64,000 nt of DNA from Trifolium pratense (Eukaryota > Streptophyta > Magnoliopsida > Fabales > Fabaceae): NCBI RefSeq assembly GCF_020283565.1, contig NC_060060.1, positions 14,942,001-15,006,000 on the forward strand, given 5' to 3'. Below the pieces are notes generated by a model. The model was not told where the DNA came from. It was given only the letters and a program-made list of their open reading frames with translations, and did not search any database. Below, piece by piece: positions 12,123 through 22,184 of this stretch. Both the position numbers and the translations under genes were made by a program. Every line of letters starts with the position of its first letter. Position 1 is the first letter of the stretch.

Positions 12123-12982
12123 TTGAAATTTTCTCTTTAAACTATTCATTTTGCTCAAAACCCCCTTCTCTCAAATTTCAAAATGCCAATTACTAGTATT
12201 GTATGAAAGATACGTTCAGATCAATCAGTCTACAAATTATCTTCCACTCGCTACGTTTCGAAAGTTATCTTCCGATCCGTATAAACGTAAGATCAGAATA
12301 ACACAACAATTGTCATATTTGTTTTATGTGGTTTCCCACTCAAAAAACTTGAGTTCTTCACATCCAAAATATAAGTATAATGTGTTGATTTTCCACAAAA
12401 TAGCATCTTGATCCGATTTTCGCCTTCAATGACCTATTGTATTATAGGAGGTGCCCTTCCCAAGGCCAGAGGACTGGTGACAATTGAAAGTTCAGCTCGA
12501 TGAAGCAAAAAAGTAAAAAAGAAATTTCAGCGGTTAGGATCGGTCTTGTAAAGAATATACTATATTATAGTCTATTATATTGTAAATACTATTTTTTTTA
12601 AATACTACATGCAATATTGTAACTTCTATTATATTTTTCTTAGAAGAGTATATAGACGGAATAACTGAAACTTTAGTGCCCCAGAGCATGCAAGTCACTA
12701 TAATACAAAAATCAAAATTTGTGATCAATGTAGACATAAAAAAAATCCCATGAATTTTTTATTGTCTATAAATTTTGTGACAAAAATAGAGTCGGATATC
12801 AATGTTATTATGATCTTACGTTTATACGGATCGGAAGATAACTTTCGAAACGTAGCGAGTGGAAGATAATTTGTAGGTTGATCGATCTGAACGTATCTTT
12901 CAAACAATACTAGTAATTAACATTTTGAAATTTGAGAGAAGGGGGCTTTGAGAAATATGGAGTTTAAAGAGAAAATTTCAAA
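12123..12982. mobile_element. Foldback-type element with ~180-bp terminal inverted repeats
   Basis: The arms 12123-12302 and 12804-12982 are near-exact inverted copies. Both contain TCTTCCACTCGCTACGTTTC in one orientation or the other. The ~500-bp middle shows no gene. A flanking target duplication is not clear, so the superfamily is uncertain. Confidence 0.7.
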
Positions 12983-13243
12983 ATTTTAGATATGGAAAGA
13001 CTCACCACATAAAAACAAAGGAAGAAACCATCAACCTTCGTGAAGATTTATGTATAACTTGATAATTGCATAAATTTGAACTCAAACAGAACATCACAAG
13101 TCAATAAACAAGTTATGATTTTCTTTAATTTGGCAAGTAGTTTTATTAATCAAATTATTAATACAATCATTATAACTAGACAGTTCATGATGAATCAAGC
13201 TTTGAATCATAGTTCATATAAGAACTCGAAAGTCTAGGATGTG

Positions 13244-14182
13244 CTACATCAGGTTGCTAGGTCCCGAATCTGTTGGAAAGAAAGTGTCATCACCATCCTT
13301 ATTATCGAAACTTGGAAGCCTAGGATGTCCTACACCAGGTTGGCTAGGTCCCGAATCTGTTGGAAAGAACGTGCTATCACCACCCTTATTATGGAAACTT
13401 GGAAGCCTAGGATGTCCTACAGCAGGTTGGCAAGGTCCCGAATCTGTTGGAAAAAAAGTGTCATCCCCACCCTTATTATCGAAACTTGGAAGCCTAGGAT
13501 GTCCTACACCAGGTTGGCTAGGTCCTGAATCTGTTGGAAAGAACGTGCCATCACCACCCTTATTATCGAAACTTGGAAGCCCAGGATGTCCTACACCAGG
13601 TGGGCTAGGTCCCGAATTTGTTGGAAAGAAAGTGCCATCGCCACCCTTATTATAGAAACTTGGAAGCCTAGGATGTCCTACACCTGGTGGGCTAGGTCCT
13701 GAATCTGTTGGAAAGAAAGTACCATCACCACCCTTATTATCGAAACTTGGAAGCATAGGATGTCCTACACCAGGCGGGCTAGGTCCCGAATCTGTTGGAA
13801 ACAATGTGTCGTCACCACCCTTATTATCGAAACTTGGAAGCCTAGGATGTCCTACACCAGGTGGGCTAGGTCCCGAATTTGTTGGAAAGAAAGTGCCATC
13901 GCCACCCTTATTATAGAAACTTGGAAGCCTAGGATGTCCTACACCAGGTGGGCTAGGTCCCGAATCTGTTGGAAAGAAAGTGTCATCGCCACCCTTATTA
14001 TTGAAACTTGAAAGCCTAGGATGTCCTACACCAGGTTGGCTAGGTCCTGAATCTGTTAGAAAGTAAGTGTCATCACCACCCTTATTATCATCATTTAGAA
14101 GCCTTGATGCATCCATTGAACCGATGTTTTGCATGATAGTAAGGAGAAGAAAAAAAGTTAATACCATGTTTTTCTCTGCCAT
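13244..14182 (-). CDS. Multi-domain CEP (C-terminally encoded peptide) hormone precursor
   Basis: A 312-residue secreted precursor. Residues 1-25 are a hydrophobic signal peptide starting MAEKNMVLTF, with likely cleavage before SRLLN. From residue 37 a 29-residue (87-bp) unit is repeated nine times and then breaks off in a tenth. Each unit centres on FFPTDSGPSPPGVGH or FFPTNSGPSPPGVGH, a variant of the CEP consensus (FxPTxPGxSPGVGH), and is joined by spacers such as PRLPSFDNKGGD. Known CEP peptides are ~15-residue, proline-hydroxylated, secreted signals read by CEPR-type receptor kinases (CRA2 in Medicago) that control root branching, nitrogen demand and, in legumes, nodulation. The repeats here carry one extra residue (P or Q) before PGVGH and lack the proline at position 7, so receptor activity is uncertain. 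The start is supported by its match to the second CEP gene at 24360. The unit length is a multiple of three, which leaves long but meaningless frames on the opposite strand. Confidence 0.9.
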   Translation of the reverse strand: MAEKNMVLTFFLLLTIMQNIGSMDASRLLNDDNKGGDDTYFLTDSGPSQPGVGHPRLSSFNNKGGDDTFFPTDSGPSPPGVGHPRLPSFYNKGGDGTFFPTNSGPSPPGVGHPRLPSFDNKGGDDTLFPTDSGPSPPGVGHPMLPSFDNKGGDGTFFPTDSGPSPPGVGHPRLPSFYNKGGDGTFFPTNSGPSPPGVGHPGLPSFDNKGGDGTFFPTDSGPSQPGVGHPRLPSFDNKGGDDTFFPTDSGPCQPAVGHPRLPSFHNKGGDSTFFPTDSGPSQPGVGHPRLPSFDNKDGDDTFFPTDSGPSNLM

Positions 14183-14315
14183 GAAAGCTCTTTAAGCTAT
14201 AATGGATTAAAATTGCATACTAGCTTTTGAATAAATAGAGAAAACTAGTTGTGATCTTTAGACAAAATAAAATATAATGCAAGTGATCTATGGTGAGAGT
14301 GAGAGTTGTATTTAA

Positions 14316-14325
14316 CATTATATAG
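14316..14325 (-). promoter_or_regulatory. Probable TATA box of the multi-CEP gene
   Basis: The minus strand reads CTATATAATG about 135 bp upstream of the start codon. The segment just downstream (GTTAAATAC, CTCTCA, CTCAC, ATCACTT) is shared with the region upstream of the second CEP gene. Confidence 0.5.
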
Positions 14326-14778
14326 ACTTCTTTTTGGTCAAAAAGTTTTCTATATACATAAATTTAACTTATGTATATAAATGACGTTTGACTGAAAAAA
14401 AAATCACATTTTGCTTTAAGATAGTAAAGTAATATTAATTAAAAAAAAAACTGATATAATATATATACTTTTATTGGATATATGTGTTAAAAGTTTATAC
14501 AAATTATTCATATTTATTAAATTTTCAAGAAAAAGTACGGACAAAAAAGCTATAGAAAAATAGAATAAGTTCAAAAAGCATTAATCAATTATATTTATTT
14601 TATGGAATTATAATAATAAAATTTCTTAATTCATTGGTTAAAAAATTACTCAATTTCTACTTTTCCAATTTATATAAAATTTATTGAAATTTTGCCCAAA
14701 ATTAATAATTGACAAATATTCTGTCAGCGATAACATTACATTAAGTAATAACATTAAATATTATAAAAGGGAAGTGTT

Positions 14779-14796
14779 TTTTTTTTTTTTGAAGAC
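14779..14796 (-). mobile_element. Tiny poly(A)-ended retroposon insertion
   Basis: Twelve T and GAAGAC lie between two exact 16-bp copies of ATAAAAGGGAAGTGTT (14763-14778, 14797-14812). Confidence 0.65.
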
Positions 14797-15096
14797 ATAA
14801 AAGGGAAGTGTTGAAAATATATCTTCCTTACAATGCATATTTGTATTTATTTCATTAGCAGCCTAAGTATTTTTTTAATATTGTATGAGCTGTAAAAGAC
14901 ATAGCTAAAAGAAATATATTTAGGAAAATAAAAATTGTAGAAAAAACTTTGCTTAATTATTGAAATGTATGTTCTTAATTATATATCCAAGCTGTGTTTT
15001 TTAGCCATTTTCATTAAACATATAAATGAAGATGAAAATATAATTTAGTTTTTTAATCTTTTTACTAATTTATGATTGTTAAAATTACTAAATTTT

Positions 15097-15113
15097 TTTT
15101 TTTTTTGGTCAAG
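15097..15113 (-). mobile_element. Tiny poly(A)-ended retroposon insertion
   Basis: Ten T and GGTCAAG lie between two copies of ACTAAATTTT (15087-15096, 15114-15123). Confidence 0.5.
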
Positions 15114-15376
15114 ACTAAATTTTATATAGTATAAATTTAGTTGCTTACAAGTAGCTAAATTTTAGTAAATAATTTTTTCTTTTGAATAATAAAAATCAAA
15201 TTTGTTTTATAATATCTTTTTTTACCTTAAAAGGACCTCAATTTTTTTTAATTCGCGTTTAGACCTCAAATTGTGTTGGGCCGACACTGCTCATAGTCTT
15301 CTTTGAATGGAAGGTCTCAACAACTCAGGACTAATAGACTTGTACTAAATTTTTGTCTAGTAATAAATCAAAGTTT

Positions 15377-15398
15377 TTTTTTTTTGGCAGAAAGTAAA
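15377..15398 (-). mobile_element. Tiny poly(A)-ended retroposon insertion
   Basis: A T tract with GGCAGAAAGTAAA lies between two copies of AAATCAAAGTTT (15365-15376, 15399-15410). Confidence 0.55.
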
Positions 15399-15633
15399 AA
15401 ATCAAAGTTTGTATCCACAAAGATTGAGATTAATTAAAACCTTAGTAATTATAAAATTACTTAGTTGATAAAGAAAGTGTGGGGTTTGCATAAACAATAT
15501 AATTGGGTTTGCAATTTTGACAGTAAAATAACATAAAAGTTAACAAATAATTAAAAGCGATTAGGTCATTTCGAATCATTTATTTTGCACTACTTGGTAG
15601 TTGCATCTATTTCTTATAATTGCTTGTTTAGTA

Positions 15634-15910
15634 CTCCCTCCGGTCCTTTTTATAAGAAACACTTTGGAATTTTTATTTGATCCTTTTTATAAGAAACACT
15701 TTGACACAATTCCATTTGTACCCTTATTAAATACAATCAAATAATTCATTATAATGTTAGTGCATTAATTAGAGAAGTCTATTTTCCATGCTAGTCAAAG
15801 GTTAGTTTTGGAATATAACATAAAATGTTAGAATCATTAATGAGAAAATTTACCTTCCTTGGTCTGTGTGATTTTGTCAAAGTGTTTCTTATAATAAGGA
15901 CCGGAGGGAG
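15634..15910. mobile_element. Stowaway (Tc1/mariner) MITE
   Basis: It starts CTCCCTCCGGTCC and ends GGACCGGAGGGAG with a TA on each side. The subterminal sequence CTTTTTATAAGAAACACTTTG is tandemly repeated at the left end and inverted at the right end. Length and termini are typical of Stowaway elements. Confidence 0.85.
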
Positions 15911-17172
15911 TATATATCATGATGAATTAACAAAGTAGTTATGACTAATGTCTTGGGCTCTTGGCTCATAACTCTCTCCTTTGATTACGACTCCCTAATG
16001 TCTTAGGTGGGTTAGTATTCAAAGAAGGTTTTAAAGAATGTTACTTCCTATATAATCACAATCACCAACTTGATATGTCTAATGTAATTATTTATGCAAC
16101 TCATACATATTTTATTCCAATGATGATATTACATTTTGAGTATCATACATTAATGACAAATGGTAATGTTTTGACATATATGAAAGCTATTAAATTGAAT
16201 TTATGTACCAAAAATAAAAATAATAATAACATTAAATTGATTATACGGTACCTTATTTAAGGTACCAGTATCATCAATTTTGATACTCTCCGTGTCGCGT
16301 CATGGAACTCCAATGATAAAAAAATTAAGATACGGTATCATTAGTCTATAAAACTCTCTTAGATACCCCTACTAGAGATGCTCTAAAATTATGATGAAAT
16401 CAACACAACTACGAACAGTTATAGAAATCCACACAATTAGCTTTGAGTGAATGTCTTATGGAACATAAGACATCTAGTATGCAAGAAATCCACACAATTA
16501 CATGTACATTTATAGAACATTCAATTTTCGGTAAATATAGCTCAATTGATAATTTTCGGTGAATAATCTTTTTTTTCCGTAAAAAAAAAGGTTATTTTTA
16601 TAAAATCTACTCAAAAGCAATTATTTTCTTAAGTCCAATTTTCAACGGGATATTTCAAAATTCAAATTAATATATACTCCAGTAATTGGTTACTTATCAA
16701 TTTAAAACCAGTTATTTATGTAACCAAAAAAAAAACCAGTTATTTATCGGATTAATAACGATTATTTATCTTTTAAAACTGTTTTTTAAGACCAAATTTT
16801 GCAAAAAATTCAAATTTCTAGTAAAATTTGACTTAGTCCTCTAATCAGCCACCTAAACCAAAATTAAATGTTGAATCAGCCTGCAATAATTGCTACTCCT
16901 AAATTAAACAGTAATAAAAACAAGCACCATATACGCAACTACTTTAGTACCAATGCCTAATTCAATAACAAACTAAAATTGATATCGAAGGCTAAACCAA
17001 TATACCAATGGAACAAATATTGTGACATTAGGGAGAAACTGGTATGGTACACAGTTTCATATCACATTACTTAAAAATCAATGTTAAAAGTAGTTTATAT
17101 ACAATACGACCTGCCTTAAGACTTCAATTTAACAAAACACGTTTTACAAGAAACAAAATCGTGAAAGGCTCG
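15911..17172. other. Intergenic AT-rich sequence
   Basis: No gene is seen. A small near-perfect palindrome made of GGTACCTTA and its inverse sits at 16247-16266, and a tiny retroposon insertion at 16720-16732. Confidence 0.6.
16720..16732 (+). mobile_element. Tiny poly(A)-ended retroposon insertion
   Basis: GTAACC plus seven A lies between two exact 15-bp copies of AAACCAGTTATTTAT (16705-16719, 16733-16747). Confidence 0.6.
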
Positions 17173-17950
17173 CACAAAGGTAAATGTTTCAAACAAGCCC
17201 CAATTTAGAGGGGCCCATTATTAGACCCCCTAATGAGCCCCAAAATATCATGCCCCATTTTAAATTTCTCTATATTTATTATTTTAGGCCCAATCCTATT
17301 ATATTTTTTAAAATTATTAGCCCCCTTATTATTGTGCCTAACACAGATTCAAAAAGAACATGTTTTGGAAGAATTTTAAAAACTTATTATCTGAAAATTG
17401 TTTTGGAAAAATTTTAAAAAAAAAATTTGTGCAAAAAAATTTGAAACTTTTTTCCGACAAAAATATCGTAACTTTTTTCACGGAAAAAATCTTAAACTTT
17501 TTTCCGACAAAAATATCGTAACTTTTTTCCTGAAAAAAGATCGAAAACTTTTTTTCAAAAAAAACTACAGAATTGTTTTTATCTAAAATCGAAACTTTAT
17601 TCCCCGACAAAATTGGGAATTTTTTTGTCGAAAAAAAAAATCTAAACTGAAATTCAGGCTGGTGGACAGATGTTGTGACAGATGCTACAACATCTTATAC
17701 CAGTACAGAACACAATAGACAAATTAAATAAGGACATAGTGACCATCTCACAACCCGAGTGGTTCACTTTACACCAACTCTCCTAGAGAGTGGCTCAAAG
17801 ACACGAAACCCTAAAAGACTACATCTTTGATATTCTATTTTTGCTTCAAGATTCGGTGTATAAAACTAGGTCTTGAATCATCCTTATATAGGCAGAGCTT
17901 TGTGGGCTTTAATCAATATTCTTCTTCTTCAAGAAACCTTTATTAAAAAC

Positions 17951-18150
17951 AAATCTTCCACAAAAATATTTTCCTCAAATATTTTTGTTTCCAAGAAACC
18001 TTCACTAGATATATAATAAAATCAAATCTTCCACAAAAATATTTTCCTCAAATATTTTTGTTTCCAAGAAACCTTCACTGGATATATAATAAAATCAAAT
18101 CTTCCACAAAAATATTTTCCTTAAATATTTTTATTGTCCATAATTATATT
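17951..18150. repeat. 73-bp tandem repeat
   Basis: The unit beginning AAATCTTCCACAAAAATATT starts at 17951, 18024 and 18097; the third copy decays. It lies just left of the foldback and shares ATATTTTTG words with its arms. Confidence 0.8.
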
Positions 18151-18154
18151 TTTG

Positions 18155-18728
18155 ATTATAAGGCGGTTTGTTTTATTTGTTACAAAAATATGTTTCAATA
18201 TTTTTGCATCAAATCTTTTAGTTGAAGAAATATTTTTTTGGAGTAAATCTTTTCTCAAAGAAATATTTTTGGGAGTGAAGAGTTTGTTGAAGAATATCTT
18301 GTGAGCTGGTCATCGCTTTTTTTCCAGCTGTCAACAAAAGATTTACGAGGCTGATTTGTTTCTCAAGTTTCTCAAGTTTGTTATAAAAGATTAAGGAATC
18401 AAAAAGATTTGATTTGTGTCAGGTAGAAGTTCCTAGGTAGAAGTTAGCACAAAAATATATTTGACACAAATCAAATCTTTTTGATTCCTTAATCTTTTAT
18501 AACAAACTTGAGAAACTTGAGGAACAAATCAGCCTCGTAAATCTTTTGTTGACAGCTGGAAAAAAAGCGATGACCAGCTCACAAGATATTCTTCAACAAA
18601 CTCTTCACTCCCAAAAATATTTCTTTGAGAAAAGATTTACTCCAAAAAAATATTTCTTCAACTAAAAGATTTGATGCAAAAATATTGAAACATATTTTTG
18701 TAACAAATAAAACAAACCGCCTTATAAT
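18155..18728. repeat. Large near-perfect inverted repeat (foldback)
   Basis: Arms 18155-18421 and 18462-18728 are inverted copies of about 267 bp with hardly a mismatch visible by eye, separated by a loop of about 40 bp. A transcript would fold into a long hairpin suitable for Dicer-like processing. The block is bounded by direct ~38-bp similarities at 17667-17705 and 18852-18890, which start TGTTGT and contain ATGCTAC, so it may be the inside of a small LTR-type element. Confidence 0.85.
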
Positions 18729-19330
18729 TTACTTGCAGTGGAAGACGCGTTTTAGCTAGCTGGATGATCACGAACTTTATTTGTAAATCAAATCTTCCAA
18801 AGATTCAAAAGAGAGTATAACGCGCTTAAGCTTCACGAGACACATGTCATGTTGTACGGACATGCTACGGCATCTTGGTCCAACAGTTGGCTGTTGTTGT
18901 TTTTGCAAAATTATAGCCAACACTCAAAACCCAACATAAACTTTTTTACCAAAAAAGATTGGAAACTTTTTCTGGACAAAACTCATGAATTGTTTTTATC
19001 TGAAATTGAAACTTTTTTCCGAGAAAAAAATCGAAAATTTTCCCCCAAAAATATCCGAAACTTTATACCGAAAAAATTGGAAACCTTTTATCCGAAAAAA
19101 ATATCGGAAATTTTTTCCGAAAAAAAATCCGGAATTTTTTTTTAATCTAAAATAAAAAAAATTCCCCGAAAAAATCAGAAACTATTTTCCGAGAAAAATC
19201 GGAACTTTTTCCGAAAACATAAGAAACCTTTTTCCGAAAAAAGATCGTAAACTTTTTTCCCGGAAAAAATCGAGAACTTTTTTCGGAGAAAAAATCGAAA
19301 ATAATTTCCGAAAAAAGACCGGAAACTTTT

Positions 19331-19912
19331 GTTCCGAAAAAATCTGAAACGGTTTTTCCGATAAAAATATCAGTTTTTTATGAAAAAAACTCCAGAATTG
19401 TTTTTATCTAAAATTGAAACTTTTTTCCCCAAAATAATTGGAAACTTTTTCCGAGAAAAAATCGGAAATTTTTTCCGAAAAAAGATTGGAAACTCTTTTT
19501 CCGAAAAAATCAGAAACCTTTTTCCGAAAAAAAGATCGTAAAATTTTTTCCCCGAAAAAATCGAGAATATTTTTTCTGAGAAAAATCAAAAATAATTTCC
19601 GAAAAAAGACCGGAAACTTTTGTTCCGAAAAAATCTGAAACGGTTTTTCCGATAAAAATATCAGTTTTTTATGAAAAAAACTCCAGAATTGTTTTTATCT
19701 AAAATTGAAATTTTTTTCCCCAAAATAATTGGAAACTTTTTCCGAGAAAAAATCGGAAATTTTTTCCGAAAAAAGATTGGAAACTCTTTTTCCGAAAAAA
19801 TCAGAAACCTTTTTCCGAAAAAAAGATCGTAAAATTTTTTCCCCGAAAAAATCGAGAATATTTTTTCTGAGAAAAATCGAAAATAATTTCCGAAAAAAGA
19901 ATTGAAACTTTT
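19331..19912. repeat. 291-bp tandem duplication in the F/S/E/K array
   Basis: Two nearly identical copies are offset by 291 bp, for example GTTCCGAAAAAATCTGAAAC at 19331 and 19622. A more divergent third copy follows. Confidence 0.8.
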
Positions 19913-20211
19913 GTTCCGGAAAAATCTGTAACATTTTTTCCGATAAAAATATCGGAACTTTTTTTTGAAAAAACTTCAGAATTGTTTTTATCTAAAATCG
20001 AAACTTTTTTCTGATAAAAATATCAGAACTTAGTTCTCAGATTTTTCTGAATAAAAAAATAAATTGAGACTTGAGGCCTATATTTTATCTTAGGGGGCTT
20101 AATCTTTTTGGAGCCTATATAATAGTGGGCCTATTTATGTTTATCATATTTGAGCCCCTTCATATTGGGGCTGAGCCCAAATTTACGTGGCCCTCTAAAT
20201 TGACAGCTCTA

Positions 20212-20632
20212 CACAAAGCCCAAAGTGGACAATACCTCAAAATGTGATGTGGCTTATGGGTGGAATGAAGCAACTCTAAAGCATGGCTACTCATAAAATG
20301 ATAAAATACTCGTACTGAACATGTTACTAGTACCGATACACATACGGTACCGATACGCATACAGTACTCGTATCGTACATATCATTCAATACTCATTTTT
20401 GCTTGGTTGAATTGCGCTGGTAAACATGGCAACAGTGGAAAAATAGCAAAAAAATATTTAAATTTTTTATTACTTTTCAATTATCTTTCTGGATTTTGAT
20501 AGAAATTGTGCACATAGCCGGTGTACAAAAAAAGTAAAAATCTTTAAAGCATAACAGTTGTAATTCACTTAATTTTTTTTCAATATTGACATTAATGTAC
20601 TCTCGTGAGTATTGTACCCGTACCTTTACATC
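20212..20632. other. Noncoding sequence with CGATAC/GTATCG words
   Basis: Repeated GGTACCGATAC-like words at 20310-20380 resemble the ends of the hAT element at 21461-22426. This may be a relic of a related element. Confidence 0.4.
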
Positions 20633-21431
20633 GAGTCCAGATCAGCTTCATTTTCTTATGCCCCATTTTGCTCCAGTTTTCCTACCGATGAGTGACATAT
20701 GGCAATTAAAAGTTCCAATGGCTGAGATTAAAAGCTGAAATGTAGATTAACATTTTTTGTTTACTACGCTCCCTCTTCACTCTTTTCATAAACGCAGTGC
20801 CAAAGCTCCACCACCACCACCACCACTGTGTCTATATCCTTGATCTTCATCTTTCTCACACAATTACTATTTTAGATCTGAAATTTTGACCCAAATCTTT
20901 TGGATTTGCATTTTTTTCCAAATCATTTTCTAGCAATAATCTTGGTAAAGAGATCTGAAAATTTTCCCAAATCTTTTGGATTTGCATTTTTAATTGCCAT
21001 TGAAAATAAAGATTGTATGTTTGTAATTAATTTTATGCTTTAATATTATAATTTCGATTTTAGGGATGACAAGCTTATGCAATTAAAGGTTGTAATTTTA
21101 ACTGGGAAAACAAAAACCAGAAAAAGAAGGTATGGTGGATCAACAAAATACAAAATAAAAGAACAAGAAGAAGATGAAATAGCATCTGTAACTTGATAAA
21201 AAGATGGGAGAAAGTGGAAAACAGCAAGCCTGTAATCGCCGTCGAAGCAGTGCCGTAATGACTTTACTTTTGACGGAGAAGAGAGAAAGGTCATTGAAGG
21301 AGAAGGAAAATGTTGTTGTTGATTTTTTAAGATTAAATCTGGACCATTAAAAACCTTCATTGACACATGGCAAACATCTATAAGAAACTGGAGCAAAATG
21401 GAGCATAAGGAAATGGAGCTGATCTGGACTC
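20633..21431. mobile_element. Non-autonomous MULE
   Basis: Exact 9-bp copies of CTTTACATC flank it (20624-20632, 21432-21440). The inverted ends start GAGTCCAGATCAGCT and continue inward for ~50 bp with high similarity. The interior may include captured host sequence (a CCA-repeat stretch, and GCAGTGCC at both ends of the core), but no protein family is recognised. Confidence 0.8.
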
Positions 21432-21763
21432 CTTTACATCATAGCTAGAGTAATAGTGAATTGTGAAGCCCAGATACTCCAAAATGGTGAAGTATCGTGT
21501 CCGATACATACTCGAAATCGATATCCGATATTTTCTGATATACGTATCGGAGAAGTATCGGGAATTAATATTATTTTTTAAAAAAATATATATAACCGAT
21601 ATGTGTCAGATACTTCTCCGATACGCGTACCGGAAAAATATCAGTCAATTAATGCTCTTTGATGATGAAAACGTAAGAAAGGAGACTGATACAATTCGTG
21701 TTTCCTCTTAAATATTGAATGTTAGAGCATGATGTTACCAACTATGTCTTTTTTGGGTAGTAC

Positions 21764-22184
21764 GTTTTTTTTTTTATAAGCAAATTGTTACTCCCTCCGT
21801 CCCAAAACTTTAGTCTTTTTGGAGTTTTGCACGAGATTAAGAAATGATAAAAAATGATAACTAAAGTCAATTCTACCCTTACTTTATTAAGAAAGATAAA
21901 ATATATTTAATTAATGTTTTAACTTTAGTAAGATACAAATGGTAAAATATCACTAAAAGTGCATTAGTTTTTTCAAATGATTAAAGTTTTGGGACAAAAC
22001 TAAAAAGGTAAAAAGACTAAAGATTTGGAACGGAGAGAGTAGTATATTATATTGTTATGTTAATTTTTCTCCTTGTCATGACTTGAACCCTAGATCTCCA
22101 ACTCTTTAACCCTTAGCTCAACTAGCTTAATAAGTTGACTTACCCATCCCACTCCCTTTTTTTTTATGAAGGATCCCACTTCCG
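21764..22184 (-). mobile_element. tRNA-derived SINE inside the hAT
   Basis: It is flanked by 14-bp copies of TTTTTGGGTAGTAC (21750-21763, 22185-22198). It starts with a T tract, which is the poly(A) tail of a minus-strand insertion. On the minus strand TAGTTGAGCTAAGGG and GGGTTCAAGTCATG resemble pol III A and B boxes. About 170 bp remains without the Stowaway; a further short T-rich insertion sits near 22156-22172. Confidence 0.65.
21791..22039. mobile_element. Stowaway MITE inside the SINE
   Basis: It begins CTCCCTCCGTCCCAAAACTT, ends with its near inverse (AGATTTGGAACGGAGAGAG) and is flanked by TA on both sides. Confidence 0.8.

Larger units (their letters stand above)
14326..15633. other. 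Upstream region of the multi-CEP gene
   Basis: AT-rich noncoding sequence. It contains three tiny poly(T)-bounded insertions, listed separately. No gene is recognised. Confidence 0.6.
17181..20211. mobile_element. hAT-like element made largely of low-complexity arrays
   Basis: Flanks CACAAAGG (17173-17180) and CACAAAGC (20212-20219) match at 7 of 8 bases. Both ends hold CAATTTAGAGGG in inverted orientation next to GGGCC/GGGCTC words, and the right end reads inverted as TAGAGCTGTCAATTTAG. The body is mostly repeated TTTTTCCGAAAAAA-type words (17400-17640, 18940-20050) that translate as F/S/E/K strings in several frames. A separate block (about 17650-18930) with a large foldback interrupts the arrays. 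No transposase is seen. Confidence 0.5.

Noticed and set aside
13239..14011. Plus-strand repetitive frames opposite the CEP gene (e.g. 138 and 95 codons)
   Set aside because: The 87-bp unit is a multiple of three, so all frames of the array stay open. Only the minus strand has a signal peptide, the CEP motif and a matching paralogue.
16247..16266. GGTACC palindrome as a regulatory operator or terminator
   Set aside because: It is an isolated short palindrome in AT-rich intergenic DNA with no gene near it.
19404..19934. F/S/E/K-rich minus-strand frames as genes
   Set aside because: They come from a low-complexity array that is open in several frames on both strands, with no start context, domain or conservation signal.
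21046..21396. 116-codon minus-strand frame in the MULE as a captured gene
   Set aside because: Rich in hydrophobic and serine codons but no family is recognised, and no exon-like signals support it.
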